Assembly: GCA_022578965.1 (NCBI GenBank)
Contig: MU400540.1
Coordinates: forward strand, 124,001 to 188,000
Direction: 5' to 3'
From: Xylaria sp. FL1777
Taxonomy: Eukaryota; Ascomycota; Sordariomycetes; Xylariales; Xylariaceae
DNA: 64,000 nucleotides
A program made the position numbers and the translations under genes. Under the pieces are notes generated by a model, which searched no databases, was not told the DNA's origin, and worked only from the letters and a program-made list of their open reading frames with translations. Positions 11,957 to 24,643 of the stretch are shown here, piece by piece; the stretch's first letter is position 1, and each line of letters opens with the position of its first letter.

Positions 11957-14900
11957 AAGAGAACGCCTAACGGTTACCTACCTATATTAGTCGAGGCAGA
12001 GAGAAAGGCGATTTGTATGCATATTTTGATGATACCCTTTTTTAGCCTAACAATAAGTTGCCTTGTCCTGAGCTTCCAACTAATTTTCTAATGGTAATCG
12101 AGAATTATGAGGCGGGTTGAGCATACTGTTGTTGTACTAGCGTTACAATGCCGTAGTATATACACCACTCAATAATGTGATCAGACGTTTCAAAGAATTG
12201 AGTACCTAAGGTTACGAGTTTGGCGGCGCGGTATCTATCACGTAGCAATTCTGGGGAGATAACTTAATAGCCGAAGAGGGAACAATGAATGCCTATCTCT
12301 TTCGCAGTCAACGTTTCGGGAAGTGGGAGAAGGAAAAAAGCCAGTAAGGCTTAGAGCGGCTAACATTGTAGCCAGGAAAAGGCATCGCCAAAACTTGGAG
12401 TGCTTGTCTGAATGCTCTACCTTAAACAAGCATCCTTGCTAGGTTGTATTGCACTGCATTACGAGTCCCTTCGACTTGCCTATCATTAAAAGATAGCCTT
12501 CTCAACACTTACACGATGAGAGATTAGGAATATATTGGTATAGGTATTAATATCAACTACCTATTGAGAGGACCATTTGCTTGTCAGGTACGTGAGCATG
12601 TATTTATAGGTCGCAATAATATTCATGACGTAACTGAATGGGGACAAAAGTACCTACATGTGTGGATTACCATACGTAGTACATGATAATGGTGCATTCT
12701 AATCATCCCTCTGCCTCTCGCGATGAGTGTTGAGTGGAGGCGCAAGCTTTCCTGTGACAAAAAGCTTTTGCCGGTTCCTAATCTGGTGTGGTTTCTCTTT
12801 GCCGTGGTGTCGTCGACGGTGGGGCCATGAGCATCCAGAGCGCGAGAAGGAGCACAGTGTAGAGGCCTCTGCTGTAGCGCTCCCCCGAGTCTCTCGTCGT
12901 GTAGCCAGTGCGATACAGTGTTTACCCTCTCTAGCGAATCAGGCCGTGGCCTTGTCCTTTGGGCTTAACAGGGACAGAGCAGGGACGCGGCCAATGCCTG
13001 ATACTCGTCCGATCACGTCTGATGGAAATAGAGCACTACATACTAAACTGAAGAGATGATGAGCAGCCCCCAGCATTGGCTGCTGCATAAACCAGCATGA
13101 ATTTTCGAGCCTGTGCAACCGAGCATTACACCTGCGACTCTTCCATCCGAGTCCCACACGATATATTTTTGGCATTGCTGAGAGCTTGCCCTCTGAACCG
13201 GTAGTACTGCTGGATACCAGTAGTCGTCTCTCTCTCATCAAAATCGGTACATCTACGCAATACAAACAGTTAAGAACAGGCCGCCTAGAAGACGTTTCGT
13301 TCCTACAATCTTGATAGGTATCGAAAGCGGTACACTAGTCCACACTATATTACGTACACCACCTAGGTTAGATGGCATACTTGGCGAAAGGGGAGGAGAG
13401 TCTTACACTTACACTACTGTCCGGTTGCACGGGGAGTCTTGACGTATGACATGCAAATACGCAAACCGCCGTCTAGCCATAACCCGGTACGCTGCCTTAA
13501 GTATTAGTAGGTAAGCACTGGAGCAGGACTGGAGGAAGAGCTCTCGCCGGGTCCCTGCGGAGTTGTGTAGCACCATTCCATATGCAAAACCACCTACGCA
13601 GTAGGTGAAAGGAGCTAGCAAGCTCAGGCTCCCTATTGGTAGATGGGCCCTGTCAACGGGCTACTGTACTGGTCGCCGGTACCATTCCCTCGTTGCAGAA
13701 GGTGAGTTTGTTTAGAGTTTATGTCCTGCCCTTTTCATCCTTTTCTTTTCTTGAGTTTTCTTTTCCTCTTCCCTATCTTTCTTTCTATCCCTTTTTTTTC
13801 GGTCAGTTCCAAGTCATTGCCAGTGGAGAACTACAATGTGAGCTTACTACGATCTTTGATTGTGAGGAGTTGCTTGCTGTAGCCGACCAGGAAATCTATA
13901 CACTCGATGGAAAGGCAGACTTTACTGCAAAATTGGATGCAGAACCGGTATCTAAACTACATTCCTAATGGTCAAACTATAATCGTCGAGTTCTCAGGAG
14001 TGGAACCGCAGGCTGGGCAAAGATCGAAAGGTCAAAAACGGTTAGGAGCATTCTGCTGTAGAAAACCTAGGTGAAAGAGAATGAATCTTTGCGACCAATG
14101 AGGAAGTGCCTTGGTGGGGTTGAGAGCCCAAGTCGGGGACAAGTCTAGGGGAGAAGAGAGAAAGGGGAGGGAAAACAGAGACACACCACACGAGGGGGGG
14201 CCAGCAGACTCCCATAATCCATGGGGCTTTTGCATGGTTGTAATCAGCTGCAGAGCATGTTGCAGACCAGCATGAATTAGGGAAGGCAAGGCAAAACACC
14301 CACAGGGGGGCCACCTAGGTAGTTGAGCTCTAGTGCTGTACTCAGTAGGTAGGTAGTGTAAGTACCAGCAGGTATGTGGGAAGGGACCGCGGACATGTAC
14401 ATCTACGCTAACAAGGGGTGGCGAGGTACATGTTCAACCCGTCTTTCCAGCTCTCTTCCCCCCCAAACCAAGCGTCACGCCCAGCAGTTCCAACTTTGGC
14501 AACTTGATGACATGCAGTTGTTACATACGCATACCGGTAGACCCAAACGAGGCTGGCTCCCGCCTGCCCGATAGAAGGCTGTAGTACACGCCCTTGTATC
14601 GGTATATAACAGAACAGAAGCGCCGACACACCCAGTTGGCCCCCGCCGTCGTGCTACGACCCTATGGTGCGACTAAAAGCCGGCTTGGAATGGATGAGAC
14701 ACGGTAAGATGAAATAAGGCTGCTTTGGGGAAAGAGAGGAATGCCATGAGCCAGGAAAGGTATGGATGTTCTGATCCCCAAGACCAGATACGCTGGTGTG
14801 AGCACTTCAAAACAATGAATCAGAGACGGAAGCAGATGCGCAAACCCGCCACACCCTTCGCATTTTTCTTTCAGCCGTCCCATGCCATGCCTATGCGTAG

Positions 14901-16040
14901 GTATTACAGGATCGTACTGTTGTGGCTTTCAACTATACTCCTGTCTTCGCCTCCACTTCGTGTCTCTGAGAGAGACGACATATATGTGCAAGTCCAATAA
15001 AAGGCGCTGGAAACCGAAGGGAACGGGAATACAAGCCGACTCGTTAGCAATAGCAAGGGCCACAGAAACCAATGGACCGATGTTGAGGTTGTCGCGAACA
15101 CATTGCTCCTTAATCAACCCCGATTTCAACCTGTATTAAGATATAGGTGTGGGTAGGTCATACTACTACTAGGTACACTAATGTAGTATACACGAGACAG
15201 ACACGCTGGTCTCGGCCACTACCTCATGCAACGCTGGAAGTCAAGTCCTGTGCATACATGCCTAGGTAGGTATACTTATAGTCGCTGTAGATCCATCAGC
15301 GCGGTTATGAGCTGGTACGGGACGGAGATGTCACAAAGAACGATATGTAAGTATATTTATATATATACATATATAAATAAAAGGAGCTGTCTACAATGCT
15401 GTTGTCTCTCCATACTAAAGACCAAGGAAGATTTGGAATGGACGTAAGTAACAGTATTCATCTCTACCTATGTGCATGATATTAGATATTCTATGATGCC
15501 CATAAGAACAAGAACCAAGAGCTACCTACCAAGATAAAGACGGAGGTAAAACTAAAACTACCTACATACCAAGAGGCATGTATATCTACAGAAACCAGGT
15601 ACATTAAGAGGTGATACGACTATCAAGTCGAGGTACCTGAAGCGCATACTTAACCTAGGTAGGTACCTGCATGGAGGGTATGTACTCAAATAGAACGGTG
15701 ATAAGACCCTCCTCCTCATACATTAGGTACGTATGGGCTGACATCAACACCTAGATCCTGCCACCTGCCTCCCTCTTACTAACTACATGTATACTACTGC
15801 TACCTCGGTATGTGTATCAACGACCACTACAAGTATTGCCTCAGTCGTCGAAGCTAAAAAAAGTGGTTGCACGGTGCGTTTAAGACTGTACGGCACACGG
15901 AACCTGCTGTATTTGCGTAGTACCCACAGCAGAGCCAAAAGACGGGATTACAGCGAGTCTTGCAGCGCAGCCCACCAGCCATACAGTGCTCGCTGGCGCT
16001 GGTACTGCCCCGAGCCCTCTCGCAGGCCGCCAGGGCCTGC
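11957..16040. other. Gene-poor region
   Basis: Four kilobases without a gene I can support. Frames at 12727-13059 (+), 12939-13265 (-), 13636-13968 (+) and 14032-14314 (-) lack motifs, overlap on both strands and have no convincing splice partners. AGGTA/TACCT clusters occur at about 14310-14360, 15255-15270 and 15525-15665. A near-palindromic AT run lies at about 15350-15385. Confidence 0.45.
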
Positions 16041-17113
16041 TGGAAGCCTAAGCCAGCACCTCCACCACCCTCCCTTCCCCCTCCCCTCCTACTGACCACA
16101 CGCCTGCTCTGCGCTCGCACACGCACCACCTGCTGCACACACACACGCCCGCCCGCACCATAGGCTAGACTCGCACCCTCCCTCACAAATTGGAGAGGCC
16201 TGTCTCTGTCCCTCACACAATCACCCGCCCACCCTGAAAAGGCAGTCACCCAAGCAGGCCCCCCATACAAATTTCCCTCTCTTCTCTGCTCTCATACAAT
16301 CTCCCACCCAAATCGTCTCCCGTACAAACACTGCACTCAGTCAACCTCACCACACGCACGTACAGACGCACATACACCTACGCTCTGCGCCCACACATAC
16401 AAATTGTGAGTACCTCCCCTTATATGGCCGTGCACTACCAACACGAAGTCACCTTCACAACTCGGCGCTCTGCACCCAACCCTCGCATCTAGTGTTCTAT
16501 GCTGGCGATAGTTTTCTAGTCGTTGTCGCCGCTGCTGTTTTTCTTGTCCGTTGGCGTTTTTCTATTCTCATTACACCAGTTGCCGCCCGGGCGCATCTCT
16601 GGCCCAACACCCTAGACCATCACTTGTCATCAACACTATCGCAACCAACATCGCGAGAATTGGTAACAAGATCCACTGACAGCAGTTCAACACAACAGCT
16701 CTGTCAACCCCAACAACAAAGTTTGGTTGTTCTACAATTCTTTCGGCGTATGTGTCACGACTTCTCATTTCCGATTTTAAGCTTCAAGACGCGGTTTTTA
16801 CGCGTTGGCAAGTTCAATTGACTATGCGACAACTGCGCATCTTACCAGGAAGCCCACCTCATCGCATAGCTACCTCATCTTCTCTACCTACCTCCTACCT
16901 CGTCGGCGCCACTGCCAAAGAGCGCACTGAGACCCAAGTGGCAACGCAGTCGCAACACTTGGAACCATCGTTCTCCATCTTCACCACAGTCGTTGTTTTC
17001 ATTCGACTCCCTCTTCCCCTCTACTGTTGTCATGCACGCTACCAGCGCCCGTGCCAGTCCTGTTGGGCCGCATTGCTAATTTGCATCTTGATGAATAGAC
17101 ACTATCCATTATC
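16041..17113 (+). promoter_or_regulatory. Long pyrimidine-rich promoter/leader upstream of NHP6-type gene
   Basis: From about 16040 the plus strand becomes strongly C- and CT-rich (CCTCCACCACCCTCCC... and CACACACACGCCCGCCCG). A loosely repeated element, CATACAA or TACAAAT, recurs at about 16265, 16290, 16323 and 16397. CT-rich and CAAC-rich tracts continue up to the ATG at 17114. This composition is typical of strong fungal promoters and 5' leaders. Open frames inside it (16492-16821, 16752-17231) have no homology signal and are probably leader sequence. Transcription start and possible leader introns cannot be located by eye. Confidence 0.5.
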
Positions 17114-17587
17114 ATGCCTAAGGAAGCCACTAAGCGCGGAAAGGCCGGCAAGGTCGAGAAGAGAAAGGGCAAGAAGGGTATGTTCTAGTTGGACCACAGA
17201 AGTGAGGAAGCGGGCGGGGAGATTGTGCTAACAGACCACCAGATCCCAACGCTCCCAAGCGTGGTCTCTCTGCATACATGTTCTTCGCCAATGAGCAGCG
17301 TGAGAATGTTCGCGATGAAAACCCTGGCATCTCATTCGGTACGATCTTATCGCGTCAACTCTCCCTTATATACCATAGTCCTAACAACCCCTCAGGCCAG
17401 GTCGGCAAGATCCTCGGTGAGCGATGGAAGGCTCTTAATGACAAGCAACGCGCTCCATACGAGGCAAAGGCTGCTGCCGACAAGAAGCGATACGAGGATG
17501 AGAAGCAAGCCTACCAGGTAAGCCTTTGCTTGCTGCCACTAGTTAATACACATTGCTAACCCTACCACACAGGCCGAGTCTGATTAG
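17114..17587 (+). CDS. NHP6: NHP6-type HMG-box chromatin protein
   Basis: A small non-histone chromosomal protein that bends DNA and assists nucleosome remodelling (FACT partner in yeast). Four exons in phase: 17114-17177, 17243-17338, 17396-17517 and 17573-17587, giving 98 aa, the usual NHP6 size. The basic N-terminal arm ([19 protein letters not shown]) precedes a single HMG box: [15 protein letters not shown], then the [16 protein letters not shown] core helix and [15 protein letters not shown]-intercalating and core aromatics (Tyr, Met, Phe-Phe, Trp) are all present. The last exon encodes only AESD and a stop; it was chosen because it keeps phase and gives the typical NHP6 end. High confidence. 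Confidence 0.95.
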
Positions 17588-19787
17588 AGGAACTACAAGG
17601 TTTAAAAGTGGCTTAGTGAGCTCCCCTAAGCTGACTGCCTGTCTATTGCGATCTAGAGGGAGCTTCATGATGGGATGATTATGCTCAAGGTCGTGGGCTA
17701 TGAAAGCTCCAGGTAGCCAGGGTGGCATTGAGTTTTATTTTCTCTACTGCGTATGGGTTTGGTCGGTGTTGTGAAGCACAGGAATGGTTTATGATGCTTC
17801 GTTTTGCTTTTGAGGGTGTTCAGCCGGAAGAGCTGGTGATGCTCAAAACTCTGGCAGTGTTGTCTTGCTTTGGCCTTCAGATAGCCATGAACGGCCTTGA
17901 GAACCAATTTTCTCAACGACACCGCGTTGTAAATTAGTTGGCACGATAATTCGTGATACGACATGCCTCACGTTCTATCAGATACGTGACAAACAATAAA
18001 TGAGGAAGGCCCCTATGGTCATCATCAACATGTTAAACACCTAATTATGAATACCATATTACCGATAGGTGATAAGATTAACCTGATCCTATTTTTTTCA
18101 AATTAACGTATCCAAGGAACATATTTGCGCTACTTAGGACCGCGAGTTCCTTAGATGTTCATGCATACACGTTGACAGCCACAACTCGTTGAGTTAGTCC
18201 ATAACACACGATGCATTCTAAAAGTTCGTCACTTTTTTTTTCTTAGCTATATTCGATCTGGAATTCTGCAGCAGTTGGCTTTGGCTGGGTGCATATGCAA
18301 GTTGTCATCAGGCGAGACGCCTCCAACACTACAAGCCCAGTGTCCCACGTTCTTTTCTGAAGTTTGTTTGTTACCCGATCTTCTCTTATCTCTTTGGTTC
18401 CTGTTCGAAATGGGGCTACTCACCCAATATGACCCCCTACACCCCACCTATTTGGTTCTCACCTTGGAAATTAGAGATGGCGATAAAACGCGGTGTTGCC
18501 TTCGATCATGTGCTGATGGCTCTGAGTACATCATCTCTGCCCGCCCTCTGGATACTCTTTCTACCCAATTTCTACTCACCTGGAGCTCCTACCAATTGTG
18601 GCCTCGTCTGGTTCTCCAGATAAGTTCAGCGTGACGCTTTGAAACGTGCACTGTTCCGGCGCCGATGCAGCTTGGCGAGACAAGAGAGGGGGAGAGTACC
18701 AAGGTGCGACTAGCCTACATATATGATATGTCGTCCGCCATGGCTCATCAGTCGGGGCAGATAACCCCCCCATCACAGACGGGAACACATTCCTACTTAG
18801 CAGGCAGTAAGTACACATAAGAAGCACCCGCCAAACAGGTCTCCTGCAGACCACTCATGCAAGTCGGTCCCTTCTCCGCATGGTGGGACAGCCAGAGGCA
18901 CCGCTGCCGGACCCTGATTTCCGCATCGTGCCATTTCCCCGGCGCCTATGATTGCTTGGAGCAGAGTGCTGGCTTCGTGGCAATCCCTCACTGAAGCCTC
19001 TGGCCGTCCAACGGAAGACCGCATCAAGCTCTGAGCTACCCCCTTCGGGCATAGACATACTCCCCAAGCAGGCGAGCTGTCCAACGGCGAGTTGCCGTCC
19101 ATTAGGCCGTCCTCATGTGTCCTATCTTGCTGTCTCGTACATCGACGTCGATCTACTGCGTATGTCATGTCGCCAGCGATTGATATTATTCACAACTATG
19201 CCCTTCCTTCCAATGGCAGTCGATCGGATATCTCGTCTCTAGGGCCAAACTCTTGATTGCGATGACGGGCTCGCGTATCCTCACACATAGCGCCTTAGAG
19301 TGATACCCAATCATCAGTGCACCTCCATGCGCCCATCAGCACACCATGCGTATGGTTCTCCAGCTGGACCGTGTTCTAGATAGCCGGGTCATCAACCGAT
19401 CGCATCGTCCGAGACCCCCCACCCCCATCAAGTGCTGGCCACGTCAGATGAGCCGCATTTGGCAGAGAGAAACACTCTCGCGACATATTTCCTTTGGGCT
19501 CCAGTTCCCCAGATAGCCAGCCGCTCTTTGATCATCTTTCATGCACCATTGGAGTCTATAAGCTTCCCCACACGGCCACTTCGCCGTCCTCTTGTGGAAC
19601 ATCCACTGCTCTTTAATAACTACCATCGAGCCTAGTCAGCTCTTCCTCCCCAAACTAGATCACTTGCTTTCGACCTCTACTTCTATTTCCTTGTATGCTT
19701 TAGCAGAATCGAAGAGTGGATGAGAGACCCTAAACCAAACTGCTGTTGGCAATCTATCATAATGGAAAAGTAAAGGTCCTTATCATC
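17588..19787. other. Intergenic, no gene supported
   Basis: Contains the NHP6-type 3' region and about 2 kb without a recognisable gene. Frames at 18275-18634 (+), 18797-19168 (-) and 18952-19242 (+) overlap on both strands and carry no motif. Confidence 0.4.
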
Positions 19788-21862
19788 ATGGAGCCGATCC
19801 GAATTCGTGTAAGAACTCCGGTCCCCCGGGGCGCAACCCGAGATCTAGCGGCCCGGGACCTAGGTCCACATGTACTAAACGGTTGCTGTGTCGAGGCTGA
19901 GCGCGCCGACAGGGTTGGCTACTGCCTCCAGGGGTTGCGCAACGCCCTGCCGGAAAATCTTCATCCACATCTCACAGCTATTATCGATCACCTCCAAATC
20001 ACGAGTCAGCTTCTTCGAGACCTCGCCGATAAGTCTCAAATACACCTATCTCAAGTACCGGTGATGATCGATTATCTCAACGTCATTCTGCCTTGCTTAT
20101 GCCGTACGCTTCGAGACATCCTCGCCTATTACGAGGACAAATTCCTGACCAAAGAGCACCGCTGGAGGACTATGTATCATAGCATGAGCAACGAACTACC
20201 GGGTACGACTCTACCAGCTCGATTCGTTATGTACAATCAATTCCTAGGATTACTTAATTACATGTTGACAAGGTACGTGCTGCAGATAAAATACAAGGAT
20301 AGCAGAGCCTTATTCCGTCACCGAGCAGGGACCCAAACTTCGATGTCAACGCCATGGAAGCCCTTCGAATACGAATTCTTCAATTGCGCGAGGCTCGGAA
20401 AATAGGTCGGTTAGATAGTCATATTTATCTACGGAAATCTCCAACTAAGCTTAGTATTCAGACCCCCCGAGTCCCATCCGGACAGACCTTATCAGGCGAG
20501 ATACCGCGCTAGACTTCTGGAGGCAAGAAACGGTTGGTAGCATCATTATAGGGTCGAAGGAAGTGGTTAACTTTGGCAGGACTCCCATTGGGCAGAGGCC
20601 ATATTCACGCATCCCCTGCCGTCCCGGCGTGAGTTCAGAAAACGCGGCAAGTGAGCTACTGATCCCAACTGATTCTCTACTAACAGGGGCATTGGGTTAA
20701 CAACGGATAGGTCCGACGCTTTTGGGCCATTGGATAGGATTGGCTACCTAGACCCATTCCCCGATGATGTCACAATACTGGTCAAGCGGTAGGGTCAAAT
20801 CTCTTTTCTTCCCGATTTTGGATCCATTTTCCAGTTATCTAGAACCATACTATCGGATCGTTACGCTGCAAAGCTGACGGGTAACTGGAAGAACCTTTGA
20901 GAACGACCGTATCTCTATCATAGTATTTCTACGACACGCTGATCAACTGCCCTTCATTCTTGTCCGTCTGCGTACTCCCAGTGGCGACCCCTGGATCTCC
21001 ATCCGGGCTATAGACAACATCACAATCGAGAGGGAGTCGTCGTCGGTCTTACATTTGACATATTGGAACCATATTGAGAAGCGCAGGAAGGCTTGGGCGA
21101 GCCTCTCATTCCTGACATGGGAAGGTCGGTTTTCCTGTTCGCCAAGTCTAGTGGATGGTCCATATTGATTGAAAAACCAGAGCTGGTGCTGTTCTACTGC
21201 ACCTTTGTCAGCCTTAAGGCTCGTTATAAATGGGCCCATAGCCTCGATCCCCGTGAATTCATCATACGGAAAGAAAAACGCCTGTTCCAAGCGTAAGTGC
21301 TCTATCACCTGCGCTAGTTAACCCGGAACGACACAATAACAAACTTTACCAGTCAAATTATTGAGGAGGAACTTGAGCATTGGCTAGTGGTGGTTCAAGA
21401 TTTCCACACGAAAGGTCGCCGTCTGCATGTTATGACCCGAGATGGTCTGCTCGCAAAATGTCCCGTCTGGACAGCTTTTAGTATGTCTTATATCCCTTTC
21501 CTCTGTACTTTACGGTTCACGCCCGTTCGCCAGTGTGTTTCTTCGCCCTTTTCTTTTCTTCACTCTTCAATAGTCACTAATATTTCTTGTCTCAAGTACC
21601 TCCTGATCCTCCGGAGGATTGGTTAATTCACAAGGCCCCCCACCGCATCTGGCTACGAAATCTCCAGGTCTATTCGTTCTGCGACGATTATCGACCACAT
21701 AGACAACGTAGGGGCAAATTTGGCGCTTTCCAAATCAAATTCGCCCATGCAACAGCCGCCGCGCGCTTCAAGCAGCTCTTCAATCCCATCCCTGACCCAT
21801 CGGTGGAGGATGCGAGCGAAGGCCACGACGAAGACGAGGGCTACACTCCTAGCGAAGAGTAA
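19788..21862 (+). CDS. Fungal-specific protein of unknown function, multi-exon
   Basis: I recognise the sequence style as a family expanded in Pezizomycotina but know no function for it. Exon 1 starts at 19788 (or 19746) and ends at 20272. It encodes a helical segment (GLRNALPENLHPHL..., ITSQLLRDLADKSQIHLSQV...). Exon 2 starts at 20329. Later exons are supported by conserved-looking segments: HWAEAIFTHPLPSRREF (about 20587-20650), GPLDRIGYLDPFPDDVTILVKR (20687 to about 20789), then TFENDRISIIVFLRHADQLPF onward. Further exons follow at about 21180-21293, 21352-21480 and 21597-21862, ending in an acidic tail. The second half alternates beta-strand-like segments and may be a PH-like fold (inference). 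The exon between about 20400 and 20585 is unresolved, so an internal lesion there cannot be excluded. Confidence 0.6.
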
Positions 21863-24643
21863 ACAGCTACTAGCCGGCATGCGAACCGGCAGCATCATGC
21901 CAGTGACCCTAGAAGGGTTAAAGAGCAATTTTTCTCATCACATATCGTCCCCTTATACGAGCCCGGCTAAAGCAGCCTGCCTCGACGAGCTCATGGTGTC
22001 TCGTGGTGGAGACGCTCAGGGGGGCGAATTGCATATGAAATTCTGCTGGACGAATTTCAACGACGTCCCGGTTTCCTCCGAGCACACGAGAATATGACTG
22101 GACGCATATACTCATTCTTCGACAGAATGCCTCACGATTATCACGAATTGAATGGAATGGAATGACACTGTTACGAATAAGGAACATCTTAACGACGATA
22201 ACGACGCCGACGACAACCACGACTCAAAATCATGAGGTGCAGCGACTTGGTAGATTGCATGATACCCTTCCGAATTTTCTTTCGCATTTTTTCTCTTAGC
22301 GCCTTTACTTCACCTTTTGTCATTTGATTGTTTTCTCTATTTTCTGCCTGATTTTTCTTGCGCCGTTGTTGGAGATGGCGTGTTTATTCCGAGTCTGCGT
22401 GTTCAGTTTGGTGGAGATGTGTATGTGTGTGTACGCTATCGCGTGTAGGTTAATCTTGTTGCTCTCCGTCGAGTAATAAAAAACGACTGTTTTCGAGTCC
22501 CACAAGACAAATCTACAGCGTGGACTTTACCCTCATATGTGCTAGCTAATGCTCAAACGTTTATTTTAACGTTCTAATATCACAGCGAGTTTTCCCGTCT
22601 TGACATGCTTCGCTCTTGCGTCGAGATAGATAGGACTGTGTCATTGAGTTTGGCTGGGGATTTTACGCCATTACACATGTGATATCTTGATTTCTATTGC
22701 CTAGATTTGAGACGCTACCCCCTCAATTAAGACGAAATCCTGTTGAGTTTCGGATAACGAAATGCGACGGAAAGGGAGGAGGAGAGTCACAAGTGAAGTG
22801 AGTAGCAGTGTGTGTGGCTGGAACGGGAAGCCTAGCCACCTTGGTGGATGAATTGCCTTCCCCCTTTTAGACATTCTTTCCGAAAGTAAATCAGATTGTA
22901 CAGCTTAGAAGTTTACACCGTAGAGTTCTTTAATCGTTGATAATTTATTATATTTTATTTAATTAATAGGTTTCCCAAGTGCAATACTGATCAAATATAC
23001 TAGGAAGTGTAGGTTTAGCCTATCTCCTAATTTATGCACTAGATGAGTACCCCTATTCATAACCCAATTCTTGTAGTTCACTTTATTACCCATTTTATGA
23101 GAGCGGAAATTCTAATATTGATGAGTGCAGGTTTGCGCCAATGCATAGCATACAAATGATAATGTTAGTAATTTTTTAAATAAAGAGCTGTAGTGTAGCA
23201 ACAAAATTATTAAGAGCTTCTAGAAAAATAAATGAGTTTCAAGTCGAAGAAGAGAATACATTTAGGTAGCAGACGTCATCCTTCGACTCAAATTTTGTAG
23301 GATTTGCATCTACTAAGCATAATGAAAGCAAAGGCTAAACTCTCATTAAAAAGGCTATGATCCCCAGAAATCCGAGTTGATCTTCATGATCAAAATCGAT
23401 CACTATATCACATGGGCTATTGGTATAATCATAAAGATAGGGGGGGTAGGACCAGCCTTGCTTAGTACCCTCAGAAATGCTAATTTGGTCAATGATTCAA
23501 ATCCATAATTCCAGCTTATCTGAGGAATAACTTTACGAGAATAGGTTATGTTGTTTTATAATACACAGAGAGCTGTCACAATGGCCACAGAGTTAGTCTG
23601 TAGAGTCCTTTAGACTTGATACCTTCGCCGCTGCCCTTTCTTAGTTAGGCCCCGTACTCTGCAACACTCAAAGCTTATGATGTAAGTGTGTAAGTGTCCG
23701 GCAATGCAGGTAGAGAGACCCTCACTTCAATATGTCTTTCACGATCTCAAGCCGTAATGATTGTCTCCATGATTGAGATTGATTTCGGTGGCTGCTGAAT
23801 AGTGTGTATAATAATCTGTGAACGTAGGGGAGGGTAGTGTCAAGAGAAACATCACAAGAAAACTACTGAGAGACTACCTAGCGGGGGCTACAAATTGGCC
23901 TCTTTGGAATAAAGAACGGGGCTGACTTGAAGGTGAAAGGATGTTAAGATTATTAACACGTATACGTATACGCATCTTAAGCAATGTAGTCCGTTCTAGT
24001 ATTATTCTGTGTCAGCAGTTGTAATTTCTAGGTCGACCAATTCCACTTCTAATAGTTCTTCCGGTTTTTTTCTCAGTATCAGAATTACTCTATGCCAAAG
24101 ATAGCCGCAATTGGGAATAATCAGTCTACAAAAACGTCTCTGAATATGAGCATAAGAAAATTGCCGAGTAAGAATGTGAGTGTAACTAGCCCTACTCGAC
24201 TCGTGCCAGCTCTAGACGAGTTTAATTACAATTTCCATTGCATACGGAAACAACTGAAATATGATACCATACGAGAAGTGACAATAGGAAAGATAGTGAC
24301 TTTGAAATTTATCTCAAAGTTTCCAGCGAGTTTCCGATACTAAAGGGGTCTGAGAAGATCGGTTAACCAATTAGGCATAGTATAGATATGTGGGTACTTA
24401 CGTAAGCGGGTTAGTTATACCGCTTGTTGATATGTGTACTATTTCCCCCCCAAAAATCTAGCCTTAACTTGACCAATATCTCGGAGCTACAATTTATGTA
24501 AATGAGGTCTACAACTTATCCATATCATAGATAAAACTATGTTCTTATCACTGATTGATAATATTGTTGGCGGTATTGCTCTCGGACCTCAAAGGCGAAA
24601 GGTCAAGAAGTATCTGGATGAAGCTACCTGCGGTAGGTGATTC
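21863..24643. other. AT-rich intergenic region
   Basis: About 2.8 kb with only short frames. The longest plausible one, 24092-24343 (+, 83 codons), has no motif. I see no transposon ends, RNA gene or tandem array. Confidence 0.45.

Noticed and set aside
12727..13265. Two opposite-strand frames of about 110 codons in the gene-poor tract
   Set aside because: No motif, no splice partner, mutual overlap and composition unlike neighbouring genes.
13636..13968. Possible two-exon gene reading FQVIASGELQCEL
   Set aside because: The candidate donor and acceptor do not keep phase, and the first exon is only a promoter-like sequence.
22500..24600. Searched for tRNA-like B-box sequences and small RNA genes in the gene-free stretches
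   Set aside because: No cloverleaf-compatible pair of A and B boxes was found by eye here or elsewhere in the window.
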